Below, in pieces: positions 14,235-26,520 of a DNA stretch of 64,000 nt. Both the position numbers and the translations under genes were made by a program. Source of the stretch: Flaccisagitta enflata (lineage: Eukaryota > Chaetognatha > Sagittoidea > Aphragmophora); contig OZ231126.1 of NCBI GenBank assembly GCA_965153355.1, forward strand, positions 15,438,001-15,502,000, given 5' to 3'. Numbering within the stretch: the first letter of the stretch is position 1; each line of letters starts with the position of its first letter. The notes below the pieces were generated by a model, which did no database searches, was not told where the DNA came from, and worked only from the letters and a program-made list of their open reading frames with translations.

Positions 14235-14393
14235 TTTCTTCTTCTTTTTTTTCTTCTTCTTTTTTCTACTTCTTCTTTTTCTTTTTCTTCTTCTTCTTCT
14301 TCTTTTTCTTCTTCTTCTTCTTCTTCTTCTTCTTCTTCTTCTTCTTCTTCTTCTTCTTCTTCTTCTTCTTCTTCTTCTTCTTCTTCTTTTTCG
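14235..14393 (+). repeat. (TTC)n array
   Basis: CTT/TTC trinucleotides with TTTTTC interruptions. Confidence 0.95.
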
Positions 14394-14467
14394 CATGCGA
14401 ATTATTGAAATAATATATCCTGCAATATTTTGAATATACGAAACGTCATAGCTTTGAAGAACAAGTG

Positions 14468-14683
14468 ACGCGGGGTCACAATATTGTTGCGGACGGGTGG
14501 GCAGGGGCATCTAACCCCCAGCCTAACCCCACCCCCAACCACTCACACACCCGCACACACAATAACAACAGCAGTATCATAAATGCGCGTTTTTCGCGTT
14601 TTAAACTCCAGCCTGGCGGACGGACGGATGGACCAACGGACGGACGGACAAAGCCTCTTCTAGAATTGCGTGTCCACAACTAA
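14468..14683 (-). mobile_element. Family A copy, AGTTGCG subfamily
   Basis: Inverted hairpin AGTTGTGGACACGCAATTCT, GAGGCTTTGTCCGTCC, a GGGGTTAGG-rich middle and CACCCGTCCGCAACAATATT. Same subfamily as 4054 and 26521. Confidence 0.72.
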
Positions 14684-14846
14684 AAACAAAAAACAAAAAT
14701 CGTCTGACGCAATTTCTGGTCTGATCACGAGTTTCTTAAACTCAGATCGCGGTCAAACCAATTTTCTTGGAAAAGAAAAAAAAGCCTTTTCTTGTTCTTG
14801 ATTTTCTATTTTTTATTACGTTGTGATTTTTTTCCATTAGTTTTTT

Positions 14847-14998
14847 TGTCGCGGACACGCGACTCTACACCTTGCGGTGTCGATCGGTCGGTAGGTCGGT
14901 CCGTCCGTCCGTCCGTCACATTTTTGAATTCCGAGCGGTTTTCGCATTACTGCTCCAGCCCAACCGTCCGCGACTGGATTGCCGTGTATCCGGCCTTG
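14847..14998 (+). mobile_element. Family A copy (GGAC type)
   Basis: GTCGCGGACACGCGACTCTA, (GGTC)n, CCGTCCGCGACTGG, GTATCCGGCCTTG. Confidence 0.83.
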
Positions 14999-15537
14999 TT
15001 TTTATAACTCGTAGAGGACATGGCCAAGTAAGCACACCTGCACGACGATTCGCAATGCGTAGTAGACGAACGGACAGACGAACGGACAGACAAACGGACA
15101 GATGTACTGTCATCACCGCTTATCACCGCTTTCACGCACTTAGATATGTAATTCCTATTTCCCGATGCGATGGATCGATATCTTCTTTAATATAAATAAA
15201 AACTCGTGCCGCTGGGAGAGACTAGAAAAAGGTACCCTGCATATTCCATGATGTTTAAAATTTTTTTTTTTTTTTATTAAGTCAAGAGTGAAAGATGAAA
15301 GACAACAACTTCCTTTTTCCATCTTACATCACTCATTGATGTTTAAGATAATTATTTTTTTTTATTCAAAAACAGAGAATGTTTTGAATAGAAAATTGGA
15401 CCAGAGAAAGGCGATGTAATCAGAAGTTCCGAGTGTTTTAGTGGAACCTCGGAAGCCTCGTACATTGGAAATGAAACTTTCATGAATGAATAACACGCCT
15501 TTTAACTTCTTTAAAGGATGTTTATTGTTGGACATTT

Positions 15538-16031
15538 GGGTGCTTCACATAGCAAAAGTTGGTTATTTCTCTTCACCTAATAATAAGTGGTTAATTTTAG
15601 GACTTAAGCTATTTTTCTTTTATTATTTGTCTTCTGTTTTTTAGCAAATTCATTTTGAGGACCTAATTTTCATAATACAGTGGAAGAAATCAATGTGCTG
15701 ACAATCTTTGAATTAGCTATTATTATTTCTTTCTTTATGAAATTGTTAATCTGCTTTTTAAGTAACCTCCTTAACAGTTTATGTTCTGACATTTTAGTCC
15801 ATTCTCTCATATACCGTGAATTTCTAAAACAAATAATAATCCATTTTGTAACAAAACTACACAGGATTTTACTGATTTCTTGGATTTTTGTGGGAACTTT
15901 GAGGCAAAAACAAAAACAGAAGGGAAAGGAATTTTGAAAAAAAGAAAATAGTCATCTTCTTAATTTTTGCTCCTCCATATTACTTAAGTAAGGTTAAGGG
16001 ATACTCCAAACTTTTGCTATGTGAAGCACCC
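15538..16031. mobile_element. Short element with 23-bp inverted ends GGGTGCTTCACATAGCAAAAG
   Basis: The ends are perfect inverted copies (GGGTGCTTCACATAGCAAAA). The interior is AT-rich with no convincing gene; a hydrophobic 85-codon frame at 15680-15937 looks incidental. No target duplication is clear. Confidence 0.65.
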
Positions 16032-16269
16032 AAGTCGGACATCTCAGCGATTTACGGACAAGGCTAACGGATACAGTATATGACGCAATTACTATAAATC
16101 ACAGAGATGTATGGGAGCCACAAAACATGCCATGTCCGCATTCAAATGAAAACAGAACCATACTTTTTTACTAAGGATATCATTCACAGAATTTTTGTTT
16201 CTCAGAATTCTTTTCCGCCATTTTGCATGAAATAGAAGGCGAAATTTTACTCCACAGTTTCAGATCATT

Positions 16270-16405
16270 AGTCACGGACACGCGACCCTATACCTTGGTC
16301 TGTCGTTCGGTCCGTCCATCCGTAACATTTTTGAAATGCGGGCGGTTCTCGCGCTACTGCCCCTGCCGAACCGTCCGCGACTGTCCAGTCTTGTATCCGG
16401 CCTTG
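16270..16405 (+). mobile_element. Family A copy (GGAC type)
   Basis: AGTCACGGACACGCGACCCT to CCGTCCGCGACTG and GTATCCGGCCTTG. One hairpin mismatch. Confidence 0.8.
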
Positions 16406-16540
16406 TTTTCATTGTAGCTTATATGATTATCTTTACTAAATAACTCATGATTCAAGATCAACTTAAATTCATGACCAACTCTTGGTTCTGGGACGTGGTG
16501 GACGTAGTGGGCCTCCCATACATCGATGGCGTTAATAAAA

Positions 16541-16737
16541 ACAAGGCCAGAGTCGCGTGCGGGTGGGCAGGGGCCATATTTGAGGTCACCGGACCATCTG
16601 GGCAGGAGCAGTGAGGTCAAAGAAATAAAATCACAAAAAAAGTGTGACCAACCAACTGACCAACCGACCGACCGACCGACCGACCGACCGACCGACCGAC
16701 GGACAAAGCGGGTTGTAGTGTCGCGTGCACGCGACTA
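16541..16737 (-). mobile_element. Family A copy (GTGC type)
   Basis: Inverted: AGTCGCGTGCACGCGACACT, (GGTC)n of about 12 units, CACCCGCACGCGACTCTGG. Confidence 0.83.
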
Positions 16738-16984
16738 AAAACGAGGATTTGAAGCGAATATACTTAACATGGAAAAAGAATCAAAAGATGAAAATCAGCT
16801 GGTTTTCGAAACAGTGGTTTTCTTGGGATACATTGACCTTTTTTTCCCGTGCTTGGAAAAAATGTTTTACATCCGCGTGTGTCGTCTCGTTCGTTTTCGT
16901 TAATTGTTTTAAATCTATTTTAAAGTTTTCTTGTCATTTACAAGAATCGGCTGTCCTTGATTCTCTCCTCTTCTTCAGTTCATC

Positions 16985-16986
<2 letters not shown>

Positions 16987-17069
<83 letters not shown>
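16987..17069 (+). repeat. (CT)n array
   Basis: About 40 CT units ahead of the candidate acceptor at 17092. Confidence 0.95.
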
Positions 17070-17070
<1 letters not shown>

Positions 17071-17092
17071 AACCTAATCTTTTCTTGAGCAG

Positions 17093-17178
17093 CGTCCCTG
17101 GTGGAGCTAATGACCAACAATTCCTCACAGGCGACATACTTCACAAAGCAGGAATATGCAGGAACCAAGGAGCAATGA
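17093..17178 (+). CDS. Possible terminal exon of an unidentified gene
   Basis: A CT array (16987-17067) and TTTTCTTGAGCAG make a convincing acceptor. The following frame reads SLVELMTNNSSQATYFTKQE then YAGTKEQ and TGA. Composition looks protein-like, and the arrangement resembles DNAI7 exon 8, where a CT array also serves the acceptor. No upstream exon partner, no AATAAA and no recognised family; it may be chance. Confidence 0.2.
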
Positions 17179-17304
17179 AAGCCGCGTTATCTACGGAAGC
17201 TAGAGCATAATGTTTTTATTTGTCGTCTTTTGAGTTTTGACCATGCCATCCATTTGAGAGTGATTTATCCGGTCGTTTCCATGGTATTCTGCGCCTTGAT
17301 CTTT

Positions 17305-17546
17305 AGTCGCGTGCACGCGACTCTATGACCCGCTCTTTCCGTCGGTCGGACGGTCAGGGCGTCAAGCTTAGTTTTTTTTTTTCGTTTTACGTCATTTTAA
17401 GTCATTAAATGTCATTTTAAGTCATTTCAAGTTATTCAAAGACAATTTACATTTAAATAGTCTTTTAGTCTTTTAGTCTTTTAGTCTTCCAGTCTTTTGG
17501 TCTTATGGTCTTAACAACCGCACGCGACTGTAAGGTGTTGGCCTTG
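17305..17546 (+). mobile_element. Family A copy with short GTCATTTTAA core
   Basis: AGTCGCGTGCACGCGACTCT, (GGTC) segment, then GTCATTTTAAGTCATT-type and TAGTCTTT-type units, ending CCGCACGCGACTGTAAGGTG and GGCCTTG. Same subfamily as the giant copy at 39360. Confidence 0.82.
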
Positions 17547-17678
17547 TTCTATAGGAACATTGCTCTCCCATGCGTTTTTAAGAAAACTGTGATTAGAAAA
17601 GTCTGCTGAAAAAAAAGAAAGAAAAAGAGCGCGTAAAAAGCTTACCGAAAGAACCGTCAAAGATCATTTGCCATTTCT

Positions 17679-17822
17679 AGTCGCGGACACGCGACTCTAG
17701 AACTTGCCGTGTCGGTCGGTAGGTCGGTACGTTGGTACGAAATATTGTTAAATTGCGAGCGGTTTTCGCATTACGGCTCCTGCCCAACCGTCCGCGACTG
17801 TATTGCCGTGTATCCGGCCTTG
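17679..17822 (+). mobile_element. Family A copy (GGAC type)
   Basis: AGTCGCGGACACGCGACTCT to CCGTCCGCGACTGTATTGCC and CGGCCTTG. Nearly identical layout to 22417-22552. Confidence 0.83.
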
Positions 17823-18098
17823 TTTCTTTTGTTTGAAGAACCGCATTTGTGAAAGTGTAGGGTAATACCCCTAAGCCTAAGCTCTTGCAGTGAAACGATC
17901 TTTTGCTCATGAAACTATCACAGCTAGATCTTGATGCGTGAAAATGTTTCTGTGCGTCTTGTCATCCATACATTTGAATTTCTGCCTTTTTTGTTTCCTC
18001 TATGTCATCTATTCTGCTTCCCAGTCTGTCATATGCTTTCATTTACTTTGACTATGTACCATCTTGGCCATAAATATAAGCACAGCTTTAAAGTGTCA

Positions 18099-18940
18099 TG
18101 ATAGGTGGAACAACATCCCTCACTATACCCAAACTGAAATAAATGGAAGAGGGCCTTGTGAGCCCTCACTGACTAGTTACTACGCGCATCACTCCTAGTT
18201 TTCCATAAAACAGAATTTGATAAACATTTCCTCTCACTCTAACCCAAAAGAAAACTCCTCACCAAAATAGTTAAGGGCCAATGTCTGCTACCTTTGTTAC
18301 CAGAATTCAACAAATCACCCGAGGGTAACATTGTTAAGAAACCATACCCTTAAAGGATAGAATCGAGGTCAAGCTTACTGCGACCGCCGGACATTCCAAT
18401 CCAAGGTACTGAGTAGTATGATAGGTGGAACAACATCCCTCACTATACCCAAACTGAAATAAATGGAAGAGGGCCTTGTGAGCCCTCACTGACTAGTTAC
18501 TACGCGCATCACTCCTAGTTTTCCATAAAACAGAATTTGATAAACATTTCCTCTCACTCTAACCCAAAAGAAAACTCCTCACCAAAATAGTTAAGGGCCA
18601 ATGTCTGCTACCTTTGTTACCAGAATTCAACAAATCACCCGAGGGTAACATTGTTAAGAAACCATACCCTTAAAGGATAGAATCGAGGTCAAGCTTACTG
18701 CGACCGCCGGACATTCCAATCCAAGGTACTGAGTAGTATGATAGGTGGAACAACATCCCTCACTATACCCAAACTGAAATAAATGGAAGAGGGCCTTGTG
18801 AGCCCTCACTGACTAGTTACTACGCGCATCACTCCTAGTTTTCCATAAAACAGAATTTGATAAACATTTCCTCTCACTCTAACCCAAAAGAAAACTCCTC
18901 ACCAAAATAGTTAAGGGCCAATGTCTGCTACCTTTGTTAC
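18099..18940. repeat. Perfect 320-bp tandem repeat, 2.6 copies
   Basis: Units start with ATGATAGGTGGAACAACATC at 18099, 18419 and 18739; the third breaks off at about 18940. By eye the copies show no differences, implying a very recent expansion or an assembly duplication. No coding frame is evident. Confidence 0.92.
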
Positions 18941-19114
18941 TCGCTCAATTTTAATCGCAGAGAGCTGATTTTTTTTCTTCAAAATTTGCATCTTCGAAAA
19001 ATCTATCAAATGAGACCAAGCCGGTTCCTGTATCTTTATTCGTTTAGAAATGACAGTAAAATGAATCAAACATTTGCCTTTTGCAAGTGTGGTTGGGCAG
19101 ATCTTTCTTAGTTT

Positions 19115-19219
19115 ATGGAGAATGGTGCACTGGCACACTGCGCCAAACATACTGAAAGATCGACGAGTTAAGCTCGTCTAGGGTTAGCCCACATCAATTC
19201 GGATCTCAATCCAATTGAG
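19115..19219 (+). pseudogene. Tc1/mariner transposase fragment
   Basis: One frame reads MENGALAHCAKHTERSTS, stop, ARLGLAHINSDLNPIE. The pieces NGAxxHxAK and SDLNPIE correspond to the second and third DDE regions of Tc1 transposases (DNAPxHxAK..SPDLNPIE). There is an internal stop, the usual first Pro of SPDLNPIE is absent, and no upstream catalytic domain is readable, so it is dead. Confidence 0.75.
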
Positions 19220-19853
19220 AGTTCAAAGATTCAAGCGAAAAACCTGCAGAAACAGGGAAAAATAACATGCAGAGCAGGGCTGAAATGAATCCCATAAACG
19301 GTTTAAAACAACATCACTTCCAAGGACCTCCAGTGTCTCTACGTGTCAATGCGAAAGTGAATGCAGGCGGTGGTGGATGCCCATCATGGTCATACTAAAT
19401 ATTAGATGCAGTCTGATGTATTTGCTGCTCACTTCAAGTCAATAAATCAACTTACACACCCACTGTGCTTATGGCCAAGATGGTATTTCTCTTTCGCCTC
19501 CTTGTTTTGCCTGATTTTTCGGTTTGTCATCAACATTAGCTCTCGCTTTTAGTAATAAGGTCTGTTCGTTTGCATCTCAATCGATCTGTCTAACTGTAAC
19601 TGTCTATGTCATTGTCTGTCAATCCATCTGTCTGCCTGTTCGTCGATCTCATTTTCCCTCTTCCTCTTCCCTCCAGCCTCATATTTGGAAATCCCGCTCG
19701 GAAATTGCGTCATTTATTCATGGAAATAAACACAAATACTCAAATTCGCACGATCATATTGGGGCAAAATATTCAACGCCAAGCTTTATTTGTAGTAGAA
19801 GAGAAAGACTCCTTTTTTCTCCTATTTCTTTCTCTTTTTCATTGATTCTTTCT

Positions 19854-20068
<215 letters not shown>

Positions 20069-20251
20069 CTCTCTCCTGCTTGACTGTAATTCCTGGATAA
20101 TTTCTACTGGCGATATTGTTTGTCGTTTCAGTTGATATACTATTAGAGGGAGGATGATATAAGAGTCTGGATTTGATTTAATAGCGGCTAGAGACGGCTT
20201 CAAAGCAATCGGCCTATCAACACATTCTCTCGCTCTCTCTTCATCTAAATT

Positions 20252-20267
20252 TCTTCCTTCCTTCCAT

Positions 20268-20364
<97 letters not shown>

Positions 20365-20385
20365 CTTTTTTTTTCTTTCTTTCTT

Positions 20386-20429
<44 letters not shown>

Positions 20430-20434
20430 TCTCT

Positions 20435-20498
<64 letters not shown>
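20252..20498 (+). repeat. (CTTT)n and (CT)n mixed array
   Basis: Alternating blocks of CTTT, CT and CTCTTT. Confidence 0.95.
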
Positions 20499-20502
<4 letters not shown>

Positions 20503-20607
20503 GTCATTCCTCTAATGCTCCTCCCCCTCTCTGTCACTCCCTCTAATTCCCTCTTACATTCCACTGGAGGGTCTAGTCGTTCGCATGAGGACATGAAAGC
20601 ATCTTTT

Positions 20608-21583
20608 ACATCTTTTTCTGCTTCTTTTCTTCCATATCCTCGTTTTCTTTTCTTTCCATTCTTCTCTTCTTTTTTTTTTCTTTTCCTTTTTCTTTTCCTT
20701 TTTCTTTTTCTTTTTCTTTTTCTTTTTCTTTTTCTTTTTCTTTTTCTTTTCCTTTTCCTTTTTCTTTTTCTTTTTCTTTTTCTTTTTCTTCTTCTTCTTC
20801 TTCTTTCTTTTTCTTCTACTTTTTCTTCTACTTCTTTTTCTTTTTCTTTTTCTTTTTCTTTTTCTTTTTCTTCTTTTTATTCTTCTTCATCTTCTTCTCC
20901 TTCTTCTTCTTCTTCGTCTTCTCTTCTTCTTCTTCTTCTTCTTCTTCTTCTTCTTCTTCTTCTTCTTCTTCTTCTTCTTCTTCCTATCCTTCTTTTTCTC
21001 CTTCTTCTTCTTCTTCTTCTTCTTCTTCTTCTTCTTCTTCTTCTTCTTCTTCTTCTTCTTCTTCTTCTTCTTCTTCTTCTCCTTCTTCTTCTTCTTCTCT
21101 TTCTTCTCTTTCTTCTTTTTTAATTTTCCCCTTCTTCTTTATGTCCTTATTCTTCTTCATTGTTTCCATTTTTTTAACTCTTTCCCTTCTTTTTCCTTTT
21201 CCTTTTTCCTTTTTCGCTTCTTTTTTTTTTCTCTCTTTCTTTTTCTCCCTCTTTTTCTTCTTTTCTTTGTCTTTTTCTACCTCTTCTTTTTCTTCATCTT
21301 CTTCTTCTTTATTCTTTTCCTTTCCTTTTTCCTTTTTCTTTTTCTTTTTCTTTTTCTTTTTCTTTTTCTTTTTCTTTTTTCTTTTACTTCCTTTTCTTTT
21401 TATTTTTTTTTTCTTTTCTTCTTTTACTTTATCTTCTTCATCTTCTTCATCTTCTTTCTTTTTCTTTCTTTTTTTCTTCTTCTTTTTCTTCTTCTTTTTC
21501 TTTTTCTTTTTCTTTTCTTCTTTTTCTTCTTGTACTACATCTTCATTTTTTTCTTTTCTTCTTTCCCTTCTTGTCTTTCTATT
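20608..21583 (+). repeat. About 1-kb pyrimidine tract: (TTTTTC)n, (TTC)n, degenerate
   Basis: Hexanucleotide TTTTTC (20690-20790 and 20820-20870), then TTC (20905-21100), then a decayed TTTTTC/TTC mix. Very few purines throughout. Confidence 0.95.
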
Positions 21584-21599
21584 ACCAAGATGGGTTCCC

Positions 21600-22150
21600 A
21601 GGAGACCCCACATAAGGTTTTCCGACATGCTCCCAATCCTTGTTGACGTGTGGAGTCTCCTTCTTGCGGCAAACTTATTTGTCAGAGGTTTTTTTCTTGC
21701 AAAAGCGCATCCATCCGTCTGTCTATCCGTCCATCTATCTGTCCAGTGTTCATCCATCCATCTACCCATTTGTCTATCCACTTGTTCTTCCGTCCAACCG
21801 TCCGACCAGAGATCGTTCTCTGCAGCTCACATTCGCGAGCTGTTCAAATATAAGAGAGTTATGAATTAGAAGAAAGTGATAGGGATAACAAACTGTGTTC
21901 CAGCGTTAATTATTTCAGCATGAATGATAAATAGAATTCCGTATTTAGGGTCACGTGGCTTGCGCGTGCCTTTTGCAAAAAAAGGAGGATTGTTCTCAAA
22001 AACACATTATAAGTCACGGAAACTACGTTACTTATTATCGCCAAAACTCTAAGTGTATTCTTAGCGAAGTATAAGATGAGCTTTATTGATAAGCTTTTAC
22101 CGCAATATGCAAATTAGCAATAGCGCCATCTGAAATGCTCACTTTATTAA
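21600..22150. other. No gene recognised
   Basis: Holds a degenerate CATCCATC/GTCC stretch (21707-21800) like the core of family A, without its ends. The dispersed GCAATATGCAAATTAG motif lies at 22098-22117. Confidence 0.45.
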
Positions 22151-22159
22151 CATTAGCCT

Positions 22160-22205
22160 TTTCCAACACTGCTCCTGCCCACCAGAACCTGACTTGGGCT
22201 GCCGT
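22160..22205 (+). mobile_element. Family A right-end fragment
   Basis: CACTGCTCCTGCCCACCAGA then ACTTGGGCTGCCGTGTTTG, the right part only, directly before a complete copy. Confidence 0.55.
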
Positions 22206-22216
22206 GTTTGTTTTTT

Positions 22217-22360
22217 AGTCGCGAACACGCGACTCTATAAACCACTTTTTGGTCCGTCGGTCCGTCCGTCGGTCCGTCGGTCCGTAACAAAGTCCTTTTT
22301 TTAAGGTTTTCCGCTCCTGCCCACCCGTCCGCGACTAATGCCGCCGTGTATACGGCCTTG
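22217..22360 (+). mobile_element. Family A copy
   Basis: AGTCGCGAACACGCGACTCT, (GGTC/CGTC)n, CCCGTCCGCGACTAATG, GTATACGGCCTTG. Confidence 0.82.
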
Positions 22361-22416
22361 TTATGATCAAAATGCCCAGATTCAAGGCCAAATTGATTAA
22401 CTAAGGCCAAATTTTT

Positions 22417-22552
22417 AGTCGCGGACACGCTACTCTAGAACTTGCCGAGTCGGTAGGTCGGTAGGTAAGAAATATTGTTAAATTGCGAGCGGTTTTCGCA
22501 TTATGGTTCCTGCCCAACCGTCCGCGACTGTATTGCCGAGTATCCGGCCTTG
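22417..22552 (+). mobile_element. Family A copy (GGAC type)
   Basis: AGTCGCGGACACGCTACTCT to CCGTCCGCGACTGTATTGCC. One broken hairpin pair. Confidence 0.82.
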
Positions 22553-23022
22553 TTTCAGTCGCGTTTAAGGAAACGTCGCAATGAAACAGACCGACGATCT
22601 GGCCAAGTTAAAGAGGCTTACTTGTAAGTTACAATGATACAACTCGTCAGTGTTATAGTGTTATAAGTGTTATAAGTTGTTGTGACTCGGATGAGTTGCG
22701 CTATTATAACTGCGGGTGAAAGGGCGTTGCAGTACAAATGCAAATGAAGAAGCGGGGGTTTAAAAAAAAGGCAAAAGGGGATAAAAATGCGGATCGATAT
22801 TTCGTGTGTCGAATTTTTACCTCCCACCTTTGAAATGTGTCCATTTGTGAGGCTAAAGGAGGAGTTTAAATGACGATAAATAAGGCTAAGTATGAAATTT
22901 ATGATTTGCCCGATTCGACCTCGGCTCTGCTCCGCTGCACTTTTTTTTTCACTCTCAACCTTCGTCTCACAACTCCTTCTTCAATCTCTTGTTCATTTTG
23001 CGTGCCCGTAAACTTGTTTCGG

Positions 23023-23117
23023 TTTTGTTTTGTTTTGTTTTGTTTTGTTTTGTTTTGTTTTGTTTTGTTTTGTTTTGTTTTGTTTTGTTTTGTTTTGTTT
23101 TGTTTTGTTTTGTTTTC
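23023..23117 (+). repeat. (GTTTT)n pentanucleotide array
   Basis: About 19 perfect GTTTT units. Confidence 0.97.
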
Positions 23118-23341
23118 AAAGAGACACACATATCTATGACTTGTAGAAAAGGGACGTTAACTTTCAATATGTCAAAATCTTAAGAACATTCTGACTGATT
23201 CGTGACACTCATTCAAACGAGATAAAAAATTCGGGTTGGGCCTTTTTTTCACACCTGCGTGAAAAGGAAACGACGGGCAAAAGATGTGACAAATGTAATC
23301 ACCATAGTAGTCAAATGCTGGTATCGGAAATCTCATGTCCC

Positions 23342-23348
<7 letters not shown>

Positions 23349-23400
<52 letters not shown>
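23349..23400 (+). repeat. (CT)n array
   Basis: About 25 CT units. Confidence 0.95.
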
Positions 23401-23402
<2 letters not shown>

Positions 23403-24250
23403 CTGACGCGAGGGTCAATAACCTAATCCTATGTCAATTTTCCGGGTAATTTATCCTAATGAATAATTGAACAAGCCCGACCGGGCAAAGATGCGTCCTG
23501 ACCGTGTTTCTGCGTTTCTAGTCACAGACAATCGCGTTTTTAACGAGTCTCTCGGTCGCTCGCTACGTATGTTCGCTCGCACCGCTCACTTCGCTTACTC
23601 ACTATGCATCGTTAGGTTTGTTTCGCTCGCTCGCTCCAATCAAGGGCTTGCTCACTCACTTCGCTCACTCCCTCGTGGGGCAGTCAATATTCATGAATAT
23701 GTGTTTGAGCTGAAAATGTGTTTCACACGAAGAAACGCGTTTTTTTTTTGTCACTAGAAACACACCCAGGGAGATCGGAGATCACCAGACATCGTGAGAA
23801 AGCTAAACTCATTAATTCATAATCATTTGAATGAACGGAAAAGGGGCAAAAGGAGCAAAGCATCGATGAGACAAACCCTTCTGCACGGCACGAAGATGTC
23901 CAGAATGGTTGGATTGTCATTGCGGATTGTCTCTTTACTCTGGCGATGAATTGATGGGAAAGTGAGTAAGTTGAATGGAAAGTGGTAGTTTAGATTGACC
24001 GTCATGTAACATACGTTGTCCAACTTTCATATCTTAGTTGCTGCTTCGAAGTTAGCTCAGATCCCGTTAATTCTGATCAAATTTGTCTACACTATACACA
24101 AACAAACCAAAGCCATAAATCTGGAATACTTACAGTAGATGTGTGCTGTTAACACTTGCTTATGTAAGGTCCAAAGTACAGTATTAAAGTCTAAATTCGT
24201 ATTGGATGGCATGATCTTTGAAGCCGTATCGGGTAGGCCTCTGAAGATAA

Positions 24251-24340
24251 AAACAAGGCCGGATACACGGCTACCGAAGTCGCGTGCGGGTGGGCAGGGG
24301 CCTTATTTGAGGTCACTACACCATTTGGGCAGGAGAAGTC
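24251..24340 (-). mobile_element. Family A right-end fragment
   Basis: CAAGGCCGGATACACGGCTA then AGTCGCGTGCGGGTGGGCAG and CCATTTGGGCAGGAG. The hairpin end is missing. Confidence 0.7.
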
Positions 24341-24732
24341 TTTGTATCTCTCTTGTACCTCCGTCTTCAGATCAATTTTTGCCTATGGATTTTATGTCCA
24401 TTTTCAGTACGGAAAAAAAATCGGATTTAACGAGCTTCCTGATTGTTGAATCCATTTCGATTTCCATCATCACAGATTTGCCGTTTGTCCTTTTGTCTTA
24501 TCGCCAGATTTACCTGAATAATCGTTCATCTGCCTTCTCTTCGTGAACACGGTCTCACAAGCTTGTTGACCGGAGTACGTGCGCACTCCATATTGATTCT
24601 GTGAGTTTTTCACCTCGAAAACGTTCAAGATGTGGTTTTTACTAAAACTTTGTTAGCGAAAAAAATCGATAAAGAGATAGAATCATTGTCAGGATTCAAG
24701 AATCAGTGAATTATTGAAAATTTGTTAATGCT

Positions 24733-24776
24733 GACACGGATCGACGCACCATCTCATAAAGTTGCGTACCCGCGAC
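24733..24776 (-). mobile_element. Family A hairpin-end fragment
   Basis: GATCGACGCACCATCTCATA followed by GTTGCGTACCCGCGAC. Only the terminal region is left. Confidence 0.4.
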
Positions 24777-24889
24777 ATGTGAATTGAGTGGTAGGCACGA
24801 TCTCAGTCGCGTCCGTCTCTTGATGCCCGGTTTAGTGGACCGATGCATGTCCAAACTGTCAACAGCTGTCACGGACAATTTGACCGCAT

Positions 24890-25273
<384 letters not shown>

Positions 25274-25706
25274 GGGCAGCGGCCCCGAAGAAGACGAAGT
25301 CCTGTAGAACACAGGGGACTTTTGTTCGTTCATTTGTTTGTCTGTTTGTCCCCCCCAGGCCCTCTCAGGCCTGAATTCTGTCCTCTCAGGCCTAAGATCT
25401 GCCTTCTCAGGCCTGAAATCTGCCCTCTCAGGCCTTGAATCTGCCCTCTTAGGCCTGAAATTTATCCTTTCAGGCCTGAAACCTGTCCTCTCAGGCCTTG
25501 AATCTGCCATCTCAGCCTTAAAATCTGCCCTCTCAGATTCAAGGCCTTAGAGGGCAGATTACAGGCCTGAGAAGGCAGATTTTAGGCCTAAGAGGACAGA
25601 TTGCAGGCCTGCGAGGGTCGGGGGGGGCGGACGGATGGACGGACGGACGGATGAACAAAAGTCCCCTGTGTTCTACAGGACTTTGTCCCCTTCGGGGCCG
25701 CTGCCC
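25274..25706. mobile_element. Family B palindromic element with AGGCCT core minisatellite
   Basis: Arms of about 55 bases (GGGCAGCGGCCCCGAAG..GTCCTGTAGAACACAGGGG) are inverted at the two ends. The core is about twelve 19-20-bp units of the CTCAGGCCTGAAATCTGCC type, which switch orientation near 25535, so the whole element folds back. It is followed by GGGCAACGGGTATCGCTGACC, a motif that recurs beside other family B copies. Confidence 0.75.
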
Positions 25707-25783
25707 TGACTCTCATTCCGATTTTTAACCATGCAAAGCAGGGCAACGGGTATCGCTGACCCTTGGGCCCTTGGGCGACCTGT

Positions 25784-26007
<224 letters not shown>

Positions 26008-26520
26008 CTCATTGTCCTTTTCATTCTCACATAAACAAACACCTCAAATCACACACACACGTAGCCACACCGCGGGAACGGAAATTGATCACAAAGTGAT
26101 CGTTTGACCGATGGCAAACCGAAGGATTTTTTTTTCTGTCAGTGAGGATTTCGGTCGCACGATGTCAGTTAATACGTTCATCATATTTTCCGTGCTCTGG
26201 TATGTGCGCGTCCATAACGTGTAGATTCGCAGCTCATAATTTGGGGTTTGTGACTTGTGGCTTGTATGATTGGTCCATCATAAGAATTTTGGGCCTCGAG
26301 GCTGGGATCTGGAACTTTGCGGCCGGATAATTCGGCCAGTGCTGGTGAGGTCACGGGTATTCTTGGTTATTTGCAATCCAAATCTCGTTTCTTTCTCTTT
26401 CTTTTTAGGTGCGACAAAACACCTCTATAATTGGCTGTGTCGGTTGGTCGGTCGGTCGGGTAATGCCTTCGTTCGACGATCCACACGTCGCATCTTGTTG
26501 GCCTACTTGGCCTTGTTTTT

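Larger units (their letters stand above)
18059..19483 (+). mobile_element. Degenerate Tc1-like element with internal 320-bp triplication
   Basis: Terminal inverted repeats CCATCTTGGCCATAA(...)GCACAG face each other at 18059 and 19483, each flanked by TA. The right third carries a decayed Tc1-type transposase fragment. The left two thirds are filled by three tandem copies of a 320-bp unit. Length 1425 bp. Confidence 0.75.
22553..24250. other. No gene recognised apart from the listed arrays
   Basis: Between the pentanucleotide and CT arrays the sequence looks unique. 23545-23675 is rich in CGCTC/CACTCG pieces without strict periodicity. Confidence 0.4.

Noticed and set aside
15680-15937. 85-residue hydrophobic open frame
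   Set aside because: AT-rich sequence inside a short inverted-repeat element; composition follows base content.
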